Shown here one piece after another: positions 1-8,351 of a DNA stretch of 44,606 nt. The stretch spans positions 1-44,606 of the forward strand of contig JAFLKN010000018.1 in the NCBI GenBank assembly GCA_019163175.1. Direction: 5' to 3'. Position 1 is the first letter of the stretch, and each line of letters starts with the position of its first letter. Below the pieces are notes generated by a model. That model ran no database searches and was not told where the DNA came from. It saw nothing but the letters and a program-made list of their open reading frames with translations. The DNA is from Prolixibacteraceae bacterium. GTDB lineage: Bacteria > Bacteroidota > Bacteroidia > Bacteroidales > Prolixibacteraceae. Position numbers and translations under genes: made by a program.

Positions 1-1
1 A

Positions 2-64
2 GATTTACCAGAAGACCTAACCGATCTGCAATTCAAAGCCATCAGCATCTTTTTACAGGATTAA
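2..64 (+). CDS. C-terminal end of a truncated gene at the left edge
   Basis: An open frame enters from the left edge and stops with TAA at 62-64, giving 20 residues that end in SIFLQD. It directly precedes the tail gene at 103. Its position suggests the end of a tail or fibre protein, possibly the continuation of the fibre that leaves the right edge. A direct end-to-end join does not keep the frame, so this link is not shown. Function cannot be assigned from 20 residues. Confidence 0.45.
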   Translation, partial: DLPEDLTDLQFKAISIFLQD

Positions 65-102
65 TTCAACATTCAAAATTCATCATTTAGCATTTATCTG
101 CC
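63..102 (+). repeat. ATTCAACATTCAAAATT-type leader repeat, copy 1
   Basis: AT-rich repeat built from ATTCAACATTC and ATTCAAAATT units, ending 4 bases before the start of the tail gene at 103. Related copies lie at 1996-2031, 41493-41530 and 41568-41600, all next to tail genes. Confidence 0.6.
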
Positions 103-1989
103 ATGCTCGAACTCACTTTGAACAACCATATTATTCCGCTCCCACGCGACTTCCGGATGCGAGTAACAATCAAGACTCCTTTTTTTCAGTTTGATAAAAT
201 TCCTTTTTCGTACTCGCTTGATTTTTCGTTGCCGATTAACGAATACACATCAGCCATATTTGCGCATCCGGAACGGATAACCAAACGGCGATGGGGAACG
301 GAAAATAAATATTCAGGATTCAAAGTCACGTTCAAAGGTTCATTGTTTTTAAGTGGTTCAGTTACTTTGACGGTTCAGGGTAAAAGCTACTCTTTAACTG
401 CAGTCGATGCTGTTGGCGTTCTGAATGATGCAACTCAGGAGAAATCAATAACGGACCTGCTGAAATTAAATGAAGAGCTTGATTTTATTAATGTGGGGAA
501 TTACGATCCGGACGTGCATTCCTATTGCTGCTTCCCGGTGATCAACAATTTATTTTTCAAAGACAAGTCGAAAAAGGTAACGCGGCCAGTGATGGTGAAT
601 GAGCCCGGTGTGGGATTGGTAGAATCGGAAGACGAATACGAAACTGAAGCGCTTTCTTATTGCTTCAGCAAAACGACCGAAAGCACGGTGAATGCCAAAA
701 ATGGTGATGGAACAATTAAAGAGCTGGCATCAACAATTAATGTTTCGGGATATGCCAGTTACGAAACCGGGCAGGTAACCGTAGTTACACCATTCTTTTT
801 CCTGAATTCAATCATCAAATTGGCGCTGAAAGAAAACAACATTCACATTATTGAGAACTACATTAACGATCATCCGGTTCTGAAGAATCTCTGCATTTAC
901 AACAATTACGACATCACTGAAATGGATTATGATACAGGATTGATGAACCTGTATAAAATATTTTCAAATTTCTTGAAGTTTGACGGATCAACACCCATTG
1001 AGGATTATTCATCTTCAGGGGCTGAAGTAGTCTCCTACGTGCGATCATACTCAAATAAACTGACTCCGAAAAATCATGTGCCAAAAATGAAGGTTGGCGA
1101 AATGCTTTTGTCAACACAAAACGAATTCAACCTGATGTTTGACTTCCTTCCGAATTCAACCGTCAACGTTTATTCGCGCGAGGATCTGATGACTATGGAA
1201 GCCATAAACATCGAAAAGTACCTGGTTGGGAAGCTCGAACCTGAAAAAATGGAAAACACGGCCATCAAATTCGTTAGGCAAACTGATGATCAGGATCTTG
1301 TTTTTGCTGAACGATTTGTAAATCTGGATGATCGCAGAGACGACATTAAAGAACCTGTGGCCGACTGGACTGCTTTACTTGCCCTTACATTTCCACAGCA
1401 GGGTGATATACGTTACATAGCATCCTCCAATAAATTTGCCGAATACAAATGGTCAACCGTATCCGAAACCAACGGATTTACACAAAAAGAATACACAAAA
1501 GACATGCTTGGTTGGGAAGAAATTTCAATCTCCCTGCAAAATGGATGGTATCATTATGGACGAACAACGGTAAAAGAGATTGAAACAACCTGGGGAACTT
1601 GTTTTTCTGTGGCCGGAAAGATCCTGGTGAATCAACCCGGACAACAAAAAAGCTGGAAATCAAGTGAACGCTCGTTTACTCCGCGCTTGCTTATTTACCT
1701 GGGCAACAATACCGGCGGAAATGAGCACCCTGATTTGTCGTTCGAATACGAAAAAGCTGGAAACGGCCTGCTCGAAAAATGCTGGAAAAAAACCACCCGT
1801 ATGCTGGCCAATGCCCTGCCGATGACTGTTTATGCCAATTTCCCGGTCAATGTGCTGCACTCCATTATTTTTAATAAATGTCTTCCTTACAGGTCCGACG
1901 AAGCTTCATTTTTTATCGACGAATTCAATTTTGATTTAATGATCGACAGGGTTGGAACCGTTGAAATGAAAGTGTATAAAAGGGATTGA
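103..1989 (+). CDS. Tail/baseplate-like structural protein
   Basis: A 628-residue protein with no signal peptide or membrane segment. It is rich in aromatic beta-strand sequence, and its N-terminus (LPRDFRMRVTIKTPFFQFDK) resembles large tail proteins found after the tape measure in Bacteroidota prophages. It lies in the late rightward block before the exported beta-helix gene and the lysis cassette, so a role in the distal tail or baseplate is inferred from context. No catalytic motif was recognised. The ATG at 103 is the only reasonable start and follows the leader repeat closely. Coding is certain; the exact tail role is not. Confidence 0.75.
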   Translation: MLELTLNNHIIPLPRDFRMRVTIKTPFFQFDKIPFSYSLDFSLPINEYTSAIFAHPERITKRRWGTENKYSGFKVTFKGSLFLSGSVTLTVQGKSYSLTAVDAVGVLNDATQEKSITDLLKLNEELDFINVGNYDPDVHSYCCFPVINNLFFKDKSKKVTRPVMVNEPGVGLVESEDEYETEALSYCFSKTTESTVNAKNGDGTIKELASTINVSGYASYETGQVTVVTPFFFLNSIIKLALKENNIHIIENYINDHPVLKNLCIYNNYDITEMDYDTGLMNLYKIFSNFLKFDGSTPIEDYSSSGAEVVSYVRSYSNKLTPKNHVPKMKVGEMLLSTQNEFNLMFDFLPNSTVNVYSREDLMTMEAINIEKYLVGKLEPEKMENTAIKFVRQTDDQDLVFAERFVNLDDRRDDIKEPVADWTALLALTFPQQGDIRYIASSNKFAEYKWSTVSETNGFTQKEYTKDMLGWEEISISLQNGWYHYGRTTVKEIETTWGTCFSVAGKILVNQPGQQKSWKSSERSFTPRLLIYLGNNTGGNEHPDLSFEYEKAGNGLLEKCWKKTTRMLANALPMTVYANFPVNVLHSIIFNKCLPYRSDEASFFIDEFNFDLMIDRVGTVEMKVYKRD

Positions 1990-1995
1990 ACCAGG

Positions 1996-2031
1996 CATTC
2001 AACATTTATAATTCAAAATTTAGCATTTCTT
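1996..2031 (+). repeat. ATTCAACATT-type leader repeat, copy 2
   Basis: Contains ATTCAACATTTATAATTC and CAAAATTTAGCATTTCTT, clearly related to the repeats at 63-102 and 41493-41600. It lies directly upstream of the late promoter at 2035. Confidence 0.55.
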
Positions 2032-2034
2032 TTC

Positions 2035-2070
2035 TGTCCTTTCTATACAAATACCTCCTACTTAGATTTG
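2035..2070 (+). promoter_or_regulatory. Predicted phage late promoter P1
   Basis: TGTCCTTT at 2035-2042, a 20-nt gap, then TAGATTTG at 2063-2070, a perfect match to the Bacteroidota -7 consensus TAnnTTTG. The arrangement recurs with identical spacing at five other structural-gene leaders. It would drive 2094 and the tail/lysis genes downstream. Confidence 0.7.
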
Positions 2071-2093
2071 AGTAAACTTTAAAATTTACTCAG

Positions 2094-2495
2094 ATGAAGA
2101 AGTACCTATTTATTCGCGAATCTGATGGCGCGAAAATCTACGGCGATACAGATGGCTCACTCAATACTGGAGGCTACCGGGTTGAACCAAACAAAGAAAA
2201 AACAAGGGTAACGGTTTACGACCGACTTAACCGAGATTCTGCCGAAGCTTCAGATTTGGCCGTTGGAGATTTCTTAAAAGAAAACGGGGAGCCTTATGCG
2301 AATTATGCTGAGCTTGATTCTGCTTTTGCAGCTTTTTTTTTTAACGTAAGCGGATCTGGAAATCCATTTTTACCGATCGGTAACTTTAGAATTATTTCAA
2401 CAGAAGACGGTCTTAGGATTGACAAGAAACTGACCGAATTAGGATTCAGCGGTGCTGAGTTTACAGACTGGGAAATACTTAACATTTTTAATTAA
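2094..2495 (+). CDS. Small tail-region protein of unknown function
   Basis: A 133-residue soluble, acidic protein starting MKKYLFIRESDGAKIYGDTD. It has no signal peptide, membrane segment or recognised motif. It is the first gene after late promoter P1 and lies 5 bases before the next gene, so it belongs to the tail/lysis operon. It may be a fibre accessory or chaperone; this is inferred from position only. Confidence 0.75.
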   Translation: MKKYLFIRESDGAKIYGDTDGSLNTGGYRVEPNKEKTRVTVYDRLNRDSAEASDLAVGDFLKENGEPYANYAELDSAFAAFFFNVSGSGNPFLPIGNFRIISTEDGLRIDKKLTELGFSGAEFTDWEILNIFN

Positions 2496-2500
2496 AACCT

Positions 2501-3181
2501 ATGAAAAAATTTATTTTATTGCTCGTAACAGTTGCATTTACCTTATCTGCAAATGCTCAACTTGAATTGAAAAAAGGTTTAAAAGTCGATAACACGACAA
2601 TAACAAATACGCAGATAAAGAAAATTCCTGATATTGACCTGAAATCAAACAAGGCTGATGAAGTCAACTACAATATCTATGTTTACAGTAAGGCTCAGAC
2701 TGATTCAATCGCGGCATTGAAAGCACCTAAACTTACAGCAGTTTACAAAGTGATTTCGGACAATGCCCAGCATACTGCGGTTAATACCCTTGCGGAAACT
2801 ACTATTTTCACAGGGACAATACCCGCCAATAGTATAGGTGCAAATGGGAGTTTTCATATTTACGCCTTGCTTTCAATGGTTAATTCCGCAAATAGTAAGT
2901 TGTTTAAAGTAAAATTGAATGGGACTCAAATTGGGGCAATAAGTGCCACCACATTTTCTTCTTACTATGCCACCTGGTCTATAAAGAATAGGTCGCTTAC
3001 ATCACAGCTTTCAATGATTCCAACCTCTGGATCATCATCTGGATATACAGGACATACCAGTGCTGTACAAACATATTCTTTAAATACTGCTGCCGATATG
3101 ACATTGACCGTTACCGTAACGATGGGAGTTAATACAGAGACAGCAGGAATAGAAGCGCTTGAAGTCTTAGCAGTTCCATAA
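2501..3181 (+). CDS. Exported protein with Sec signal peptide, tail region
   Basis: A 226-residue protein whose first 19 residues (MKKFILLLVTVAFTLSANA) are a textbook Sec signal peptide with an ANA/Q cleavage site. The mature part is Ser/Thr/Asn rich and beta-like, resembling a fibre or adhesin domain, with no recognised enzyme motif. Its stop overlaps the next ATG (TAATG at 3179-3183), indicating translational coupling to the beta-helix protein, which also has a signal peptide. A Sec signal on a tail-block protein is unusual: it could be a host-surface modifier or a lysogenic conversion factor rather than a virion part. Confidence 0.75.
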   Translation: MKKFILLLVTVAFTLSANAQLELKKGLKVDNTTITNTQIKKIPDIDLKSNKADEVNYNIYVYSKAQTDSIAALKAPKLTAVYKVISDNAQHTAVNTLAETTIFTGTIPANSIGANGSFHIYALLSMVNSANSKLFKVKLNGTQIGAISATTFSSYYATWSIKNRSLTSQLSMIPTSGSSSGYTGHTSAVQTYSLNTAADMTLTVTVTMGVNTETAGIEALEVLAVP

Positions 3182-5172
3182 TGAAAAAGATAATTTTCTT
3201 TCTTGCGCTGATTTGCAGCATTTCAGCGCAAGCAACCAACTACTATTATAGTAGCTCTGGCAACAATGCAAATAGTGGATTAACACCACTGCTGGCACGG
3301 CAAACACTGGCAAATCACAATAGCAGCACATTTGCGGCTGGTGATTCAATTTTGTTTAAGAAAGGTGATACTTTTGCCGGTCAATTAGTACCTAAATCTG
3401 GGAGTGTTGGTGTTCCTATTATTTATGGAGCATACGGAAGTGGAGCAAAACCAATTATTTCAAGCTTTGAAACGCTCACAGGTTGGACCTTGCAGTCTGG
3501 TAATATATACCGAGCTGCAACCACTTGCAACAATGCCATTAATGTGATTTTGACAATAGATGGGGTGCCTACTGCTAAAGGTCGCTATCCGAATTCTACG
3601 TGGTTGAGCTATGAGTCGCACTCTGGAAATACATCCATAACTGATAATTCTTTAACTGGATCGCCTTCCTTCACAGGTGCCCAGGTTGTAGTCCGAAATT
3701 CAAGGTGGAAAATGGAAGTGGCCACAATTTCAGGCCATACAAATGGAACTCTTACTTTCAATTCAATAACTGACACGCCCAGTGATGGCTATGGTTATTT
3801 TATTCAGAATTCGGCGCAGGTGCTTGATCAGGAAGGGGAATGGTACATTTCTGGCGGATATGTGTATATGTATTTTTCTGACTCTCCTGCTTCTAAAACG
3901 GTCAAGATTTCGACAATCGACAACCTGATCAGCTCTATCGGGAAGTCGTACTGGACCATGACCAATATTGCGATACAGGGTGCAAATGATAAGGGATTAA
4001 AAATCTATAATCCGGTCGGAATAAATCTAAAGTACTGTGACTTTTCGTTAATCGGGAATGCCGCAATCGAGTCAGATGGAAGCCCTGCAAGCGTTGCGCT
4101 AAAAATAGAGAATTGCACATTCTCAAATATCAATTCATGCGCTGTATATTCTTATTCTGATGCAACTACAGTCAAGAATTGCACAATCACAAAAATAGGG
4201 ATGCAGGCAGGGATGGGTGATGACAATTGGGGCAATTATTGTGGCGCCTTGGTTAATGGGAATAATTCTCTGGTCGAAAAGTGTACGCTTCAAAACATCG
4301 GTTATGTGGGAATTGGCTTCAGGGGAAACAGCACATTGATCAAAAATAATCTGATTGACAATTTCTGCATAACGCTTGATGATGGTGGCGGAATATACAC
4401 AAGTACTGCAACACCAACAGGTCGGTCGATCGATGGTAATATAGTTGTGAATGGTGCAACTGCCTACGGTGGAAGTAATAATCAGATTTCGGCCACTTAT
4501 GGCATTTATCTGGATGAACGAGCTGCTGATGTGAACATCAGTAACAATACCGTTTCAAACATGCCGTCTGGGGGAATTTTGCTTCATGTAGCTACGGATG
4601 TGGATATAACAGGGAACACCGTGTACAATTGCGCCAAACAGCTTTATTTTTCAAACAATCAGGCTGGCTATCCGGCAATGGCTACGGTGAATGTGAACAA
4701 CAATATTTTTGTGGCAAAAGAAGCAAGCCAGAATGTTTTTACATTTTACTCGATATATAATGACCTTACATTTGGCTCGGCTTCAAGTAATGTTTATGCG
4801 CGACCTATTTCAGACACACAGGTTTTCAGCGTAGATCCTTATAACGGATCAGCTACAACCTACGATCTGGCTGGTTGGAAGGCCGTATCTGGGTATGATG
4901 CAAATAGCACGAAGTCACCGAAGGCAATTTCGACAACGGCAGATATTGACTTTGCTTACAACGCAACATCAATAGAAACATCAGTTAGCCTTGCATTTGC
5001 GGGTATAAGTCCTTCAGGCAGTCGAGTTCTGCAAACAACGACCTTACAGCCCTATACATCAGTAATCGTGATTAAAGACTTAACAAATCCAACCGGAAAC
5101 CTGAAAGCTTTAAAGACGGCAGACGGCAAACGGTTAAAGACTGCTGACGGATTAATACTAGGCGGGTTTTGA
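3181..5172 (+). CDS. Exported right-handed beta-helix protein (possible polysaccharide depolymerase)
   Basis: A 663-residue protein. Residues 1-18 (MKKIIFFLALICSISAQA) form a Sec signal peptide. Residues of about 230-520 show repeated short strands with Asn ladders (for example IENCTFSNINSC, VEKCTLQNIGY, VNISNNTVSNMPSGG), the signature of parallel beta-helix proteins such as pectate lyases and phage tailspikes. The C-terminus carries two copies of a KTADG unit (LKTADGKRLKTADGLILGG). The family often degrades or binds capsule or pectin-like polysaccharides, but no catalytic residues can be named. Coupled to 2501 upstream; the next ATG is at 5217. Confidence 0.8.
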   Translation: MKKIIFFLALICSISAQATNYYYSSSGNNANSGLTPLLARQTLANHNSSTFAAGDSILFKKGDTFAGQLVPKSGSVGVPIIYGAYGSGAKPIISSFETLTGWTLQSGNIYRAATTCNNAINVILTIDGVPTAKGRYPNSTWLSYESHSGNTSITDNSLTGSPSFTGAQVVVRNSRWKMEVATISGHTNGTLTFNSITDTPSDGYGYFIQNSAQVLDQEGEWYISGGYVYMYFSDSPASKTVKISTIDNLISSIGKSYWTMTNIAIQGANDKGLKIYNPVGINLKYCDFSLIGNAAIESDGSPASVALKIENCTFSNINSCAVYSYSDATTVKNCTITKIGMQAGMGDDNWGNYCGALVNGNNSLVEKCTLQNIGYVGIGFRGNSTLIKNNLIDNFCITLDDGGGIYTSTATPTGRSIDGNIVVNGATAYGGSNNQISATYGIYLDERAADVNISNNTVSNMPSGGILLHVATDVDITGNTVYNCAKQLYFSNNQAGYPAMATVNVNNNIFVAKEASQNVFTFYSIYNDLTFGSASSNVYARPISDTQVFSVDPYNGSATTYDLAGWKAVSGYDANSTKSPKAISTTADIDFAYNATSIETSVSLAFAGISPSGSRVLQTTTLQPYTSVIVIKDLTNPTGNLKALKTADGKRLKTADGLILGGF

Positions 5173-5216
5173 AAATATTAACTCTTCCGGCTGATACCGG
5201 ATTAATACTTGAAACA

Positions 5217-5477
5217 ATGACTGTTGACAAAAAAGATATAATCACGATCCCGAAATGGTTAGTCATTTGGGTCGCGCCGATGTTGGTTTCTGCAATTGTT
5301 GCTTTTGGAACTATCAGCGCCTGGAAAGGAAAATATGAAACAAAAGCTGCCCGAAATGAACAGGAAATACAGCGGCTTGATGAACGGAAAGTTGACAGAA
5401 AAGAGATGGATTTACTCCTTAATACGCTAAACAGGATTGAAAATAAACTCGATTCGCACGTTTCACAGAGGCAATAA
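5217..5477 (+). CDS. Single-TM coiled-coil membrane protein of the lysis cassette
   Basis: An 86-residue protein from the ATG at 5217. An upstream TTG at 5169 would overlap the previous gene and is less likely. Residues of about 12-32 (WLVIWVAPMLVSAIVAFGTI) form one transmembrane helix, followed by a charged coiled-coil tail to the end. It directly precedes endolysin and holin genes. One membrane anchor plus a coiled coil is the architecture of i-spanins and of some holin accessory proteins; spanin-like is the better guess. No outer-membrane lipoprotein partner was seen. Confidence 0.65.
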   Translation: MTVDKKDIITIPKWLVIWVAPMLVSAIVAFGTISAWKGKYETKAARNEQEIQRLDERKVDRKEMDLLLNTLNRIENKLDSHVSQRQ

Positions 5478-5488
5478 AAATATACAAA

Positions 5489-6025
5489 ATGGCTAATTAT
5501 ACTCAAGCATTTGAATTGTTGCTGGCCCATGAAGGTGGCTACAACAAAGACCCGCAGGATCCGGGAGGCGAAACCTACAAAGGAGTGGCCCGGAAGATGC
5601 ATAGCAAATGGGATGGCTGGATTAAAATCGACATGCTCAAACGTCAATCCGGATTCCCGGCTAATCTCGATCAGGATGCCGATTTGCAAAGCTCCATATT
5701 CTCATTCTACCGAGTGAATTTCTGGGATAAAATGAATCTTGATCTGGTAATTGACCAGGAGATGGCCACATCAATTTTTGACTTTGGCGTTAATGCAGGA
5801 ATCAACACCAGCGCATCACTGGCTCAGCTCGTAATTGGCGCTTCAGTTGATGGTGTAATTGGACCAGATTCAATTGAAAAACTGAACGGTTTTGATAAAG
5901 AACACTTCCTGTCTGCTTTTACCGTTGCGAAAATTGCCAGGTATATTACGATCGTAAAGAAACGGCCAACCTCAAAAAAATACTTCTACGGATGGGTTTG
6001 CAGGGCTTTGGGCGATAATACTTAA
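5489..6025 (+). CDS. Endolysin, glycoside hydrolase family 108 type
   Basis: A 178-residue peptidoglycan hydrolase. The N-terminal segment LLLAHEGGYNKDPQDPGGET, followed by YKGVARK, is the GH108 (N-acetylmuramidase) signature; the Glu of HEGGY is the expected catalytic acid. The middle FDFGVNAG block and the C-terminal VDGVIGPDSIEKLN match the peptidoglycan-binding half of this family. The length is typical for GH108 phage lysins. There is no signal peptide, so release through the neighbouring holin at 6036 is expected. Confidence 0.9.
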   Translation: MANYTQAFELLLAHEGGYNKDPQDPGGETYKGVARKMHSKWDGWIKIDMLKRQSGFPANLDQDADLQSSIFSFYRVNFWDKMNLDLVIDQEMATSIFDFGVNAGINTSASLAQLVIGASVDGVIGPDSIEKLNGFDKEHFLSAFTVAKIARYITIVKKRPTSKKYFYGWVCRALGDNT

Positions 6026-6035
6026 AACGAAAATC

Positions 6036-6518
6036 ATGAGCTTTTTAACAGATTTATTTTCAGGAGGAGCCAATACACTGATCGATTCGGTTGGCAAAGT
6101 GCTCGATAATGTGATCACAACGAAGGAAGAAAAACTTCAGCTCGATAATGAGATCCTGAAGGCAGATATGCAGTACCAGCTCGACATGAAGAAACTCACC
6201 AACGAAGAACAGGCGATGGTGATTGGTGATATAGCTTCAGCTCGTAACCGGGAAATACAAATAGCTTCGGCACCAAACAGCAGCTGGTGGACAAAGAACA
6301 CACAGCATGTTCTGGCCGTTGGTACAATCACCCTCATTTTAATTTTCTTCTATATCCTGGTATTCATGCCTGACAGCATCAGTGAAAGAAGCCGGGAAAT
6401 AGTGCTCTATATCCTTGGAATAATGAGCGCAATCCTGACGCAGATATACTCGTATTATTTTGGATCCAGTGCCGGAAGTGCCGCGAAAGATCAAACGATT
6501 AAATCATTAAAACGCTGA
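6036..6518 (+). CDS. Holin, 3TM family
   Basis: A 160-residue protein. Residues 1-85 are an amphipathic charged region (TKEEKLQLDNEILKADMQY). Residues of about 95-117 (VLAVGTITLILIFFYILVFM) and 128-147 (VLYILGIMSAILTQIYSYYF) are membrane helices, followed by FGSSAGSAAKDQTI, a C-terminal motif typical of the holin family with three predicted helices. It lies 10 bases after the endolysin gene and would form the membrane lesion that lets the lysin reach the wall. Confidence 0.85.
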   Translation: MSFLTDLFSGGANTLIDSVGKVLDNVITTKEEKLQLDNEILKADMQYQLDMKKLTNEEQAMVIGDIASARNREIQIASAPNSSWWTKNTQHVLAVGTITLILIFFYILVFMPDSISERSREIVLYILGIMSAILTQIYSYYFGSSAGSAAKDQTIKSLKR

Positions 6519-6520
6519 TC

Positions 6521-6754
6521 ATGGAAAACAAATTCACATTAAAGGAAGTATGGATGATGTTCTGGGGCCTTGGTTACCGGGTCAATCATGCAAAAAAGGA
6601 AATCCACCGGCTGGAAGACAAACACAAGAACTGCCTGCACGAAGCAATGTCGAAAAAGACATCTGAGTATATCACTAAAGGCAGAGCGATAAAACTGCTA
6701 AAACTTGGTTATAACGGGTGCCGATGGTGTTGGGAGGATGCAGATCAGGGATAA
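6521..6754 (+). CDS. Small protein of unknown function closing the late operon
   Basis: A 77-residue basic protein with no membrane segment, starting 2 bases after the holin stop. It has three Cys residues and aromatic pairs (WMMFWGLGYR, CRWCWEDAD). No family was recognised. It is the last gene of the rightward late block, before the terminator at 6802 and the opposing integrase gene. Confidence 0.65.
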   Translation: MENKFTLKEVWMMFWGLGYRVNHAKKEIHRLEDKHKNCLHEAMSKKTSEYITKGRAIKLLKLGYNGCRWCWEDADQG

Positions 6755-6801
6755 AATATTTTGGGGTTTAATCGGTTGGTTGATTTTTGGATTCTATTTT
6801 T

Positions 6802-6833
6802 CCCCCGGATCACGAGTTGGTCTGGGGGTTTTT
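6802..6833 (+). terminator. Terminator of the tail/lysis operon
   Basis: CCCCC at 6802-6806 pairs with GGGGG at 6824-6828, with extended near-complementarity inward, followed by TTTTT at 6829-6833. It faces rightward and separates the late operon from the convergent integrase gene. Confidence 0.75.
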
Positions 6834-6835
6834 AT

Positions 6836-8098
6836 TTATATACAAAATTCAAATTCTTGAGGTACTGATGCTGTTGAAACGAATCCTGGCGGATCTGGAA
6901 ACTTAGTTCTTACGTGCTGCGATCGATCGCCAAAATGACGGCGTATATACCTGTAAGTTGAAGCGATATCAGTATGACCTAGTTGATTCATAATCTCTAT
7001 AATGGTTGCTCCAGATTCAAGCAATTTACCGGCTCCAGTGTGTTTGAAAGAATACCACTTGTATAGGTCTGTCATTCCAAGCTGGTCGCGATATTTATTA
7101 AATCGATTTCTAAGTGTATTATAACCAATAGGCTGCTTTCCTGGTCGCCCGAATTTACTGATCAGGTACATGTCTTTTCCAAATACTTGAATTCCCTGAT
7201 CTACCAGTATTTTATACATCTGCTCCGGAATGTCAACAGTACGTTCTTTTCTTTTTTTTGCTGTATTCTTTGGTATATGAATAGTTCTTGCAGATAAATT
7301 AACCTGGTTAAGTTTTAGCTTGAGTAATTCATCGCCCGGCCGGATAAAACAAAAATACTGAAGCATTGCACCCAAAAACAACTGTGGATCTTCAGCCCTA
7401 ATGACAGGAAGTATTTGCTGAAGATCTTCATCAAGGAAAGGAATAGCAGAAAAATCTTCTCCCGTTTCTGGCAGTTCTATTTTCCCAACCGGACTTTCAT
7501 TGATGACTTTCCGATCAATAAGGTATGCCCAAAATCCGTCAAGAGTTAATTTATATTTTTCAATTGTTGGCCCAGCCAATTTGCGATCAATTATCAGATA
7601 GTCGAAAAACCTTAAAATCAGATCATGATTATAAGTTGTCAGATCATTATCTATCAATTTTTCACGCTCAAGCCAGGCAACAAGTTCACGGATCTTTCCT
7701 CTATAACTTTCGTAAGTTTTTTTTGCTTTTATATTCTTCTGAAGTGTAACGTATTCTGAGGCATAAAAGCGGATATTTTTATTTGCTTTTCGCTTTCTAC
7801 CGTAAACTTGTGCAGCCTGATGATATTCCAAATCATCAACATACACAACCTGGACAGATGTATCATCAGTTGGATTCCATCCTTTCAGCAATTTTGCAGT
7901 GAGATTGCTTATTAATTCTTCAGCATACTTGTATCTCTCCTTTTTGGTTCGGAGCTGGGCAAATCCTTCCTGATATCGTTTCCTGATCATTTTACCATCA
8001 CGAGGATCCCGATAACCTATTTCTACCCACCAAGGTTTTTGAAGATCGCCACCCTGATCAAACAGGCGTGGCGACCTGAACAATTTCTGTCGTTTCAT
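6836..8098 (-). CDS. int: Tyrosine recombinase integrase
   Basis: A 420-residue phage integrase from the ATG at 8098 (MKRQKLFRSP). A longer start at 8158 would translate through the 19-bp repeat at 8114 and is rejected. An N-terminal arm-binding region is followed by a SAM-like core-binding domain (about residues 95-200) and the catalytic domain. Visible active-site elements are Arg in FIRPGDE (about 253), Lys in TAKKRKERT, the YSFKHTGAG box, LGHTD, and the nucleophile Tyr in TYRYIRRH (about 384). The box-II HxxRH motif reads YSFKH, a variant I recall from Bacteroidota integrases. It is encoded next to attP and transcribed away from it. Confidence 0.95.
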   Translation of the reverse strand: MKRQKLFRSPRLFDQGGDLQKPWWVEIGYRDPRDGKMIRKRYQEGFAQLRTKKERYKYAEELISNLTAKLLKGWNPTDDTSVQVVYVDDLEYHQAAQVYGRKRKANKNIRFYASEYVTLQKNIKAKKTYESYRGKIRELVAWLEREKLIDNDLTTYNHDLILRFFDYLIIDRKLAGPTIEKYKLTLDGFWAYLIDRKVINESPVGKIELPETGEDFSAIPFLDEDLQQILPVIRAEDPQLFLGAMLQYFCFIRPGDELLKLKLNQVNLSARTIHIPKNTAKKRKERTVDIPEQMYKILVDQGIQVFGKDMYLISKFGRPGKQPIGYNTLRNRFNKYRDQLGMTDLYKWYSFKHTGAGKLLESGATIIEIMNQLGHTDIASTYRYIRRHFGDRSQHVRTKFPDPPGFVSTASVPQEFEFCI

Positions 8099-8113
8099 AA
8101 TGCTTGAAAAAGT

Positions 8114-8132
8114 GCGTCCCCACGCCCTAAAA
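8114..8132 (+). repeat. 19-bp direct repeat, copy 1 (integrase leader)
   Basis: GCGTCCCCACGCCCTAAAA occurs here and again at 10438-10456 in the same orientation. Each copy contains the small inverted repeat GCGT-CCCC-ACGC. This copy lies 16 bp upstream of the integrase ATG on the opposite strand; copy 2 lies just after the tRNA. A shared operator or recombination site is possible. Confidence 0.65.
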
Positions 8133-8138
8133 TCAATC

Positions 8139-8350
8139 ACATACACAACGACATACATTTTTTAAAATCAAAAATACACATTTTCAATAACAAGTCATTG
8201 AAAATCAGCGTATTATAAAACCAAGTGGAGCTGGCGGGAGATTCGAAACCCTTCTAACTCACTTATCTTCAAGATTTCAAAATTCGTATTTTGTGTATGT
8301 TCTAACTTTAGATTGTATCTGTGAGTGTAGCTATTATATAATGTGTATGT
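8139..8350. other. attP: attP region: ssrA 3'-end core with flanking arm-type repeats
   Basis: On the minus strand, 8251-8226 reads GGGTTTCGAATCTCCCGCCAG followed by CTCCA. This matches the 3' end of bacterial tmRNA genes (CTCCCGCCAGCTCCA is identical to the E. coli ssrA end as I recall it). The rest of a tmRNA is absent, so this is an attachment core, not a gene. Three exact 9-bp repeats flank it: ACATACACA at 8139-8147, and its reverse complement TGTGTATGT at 8292-8300 and 8342-8350. They are candidate arm sites for the integrase encoded next door. A 9-bp inverted repeat ATTTTCAAT/ATTGAAAAT lies at 8180-8205. Confidence 0.75.
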
Positions 8351-8351
8351 C

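Noticed and set aside
914-1117. Short minus-strand frames within structural genes (this and many others)
   Set aside because: They lie wholly inside long plus-strand genes of recognisable type and have no promoter or start support.
5072-5689. Long minus-strand frame opposite the lysis genes
   Set aside because: It is antisense to the convincing beta-helix end, membrane protein and GH108 genes.
8098-8158. Upstream integrase start at 8158
   Set aside because: The extra 20 codons run through the 19-bp repeat that also occurs outside any gene; MKRQKLF at 8098 is a normal family start.
8226-8251. tRNA-like 3' end next to the integrase
   Set aside because: No 5' half, anticodon arm or tmRNA body is present; it is explained as the attachment core.
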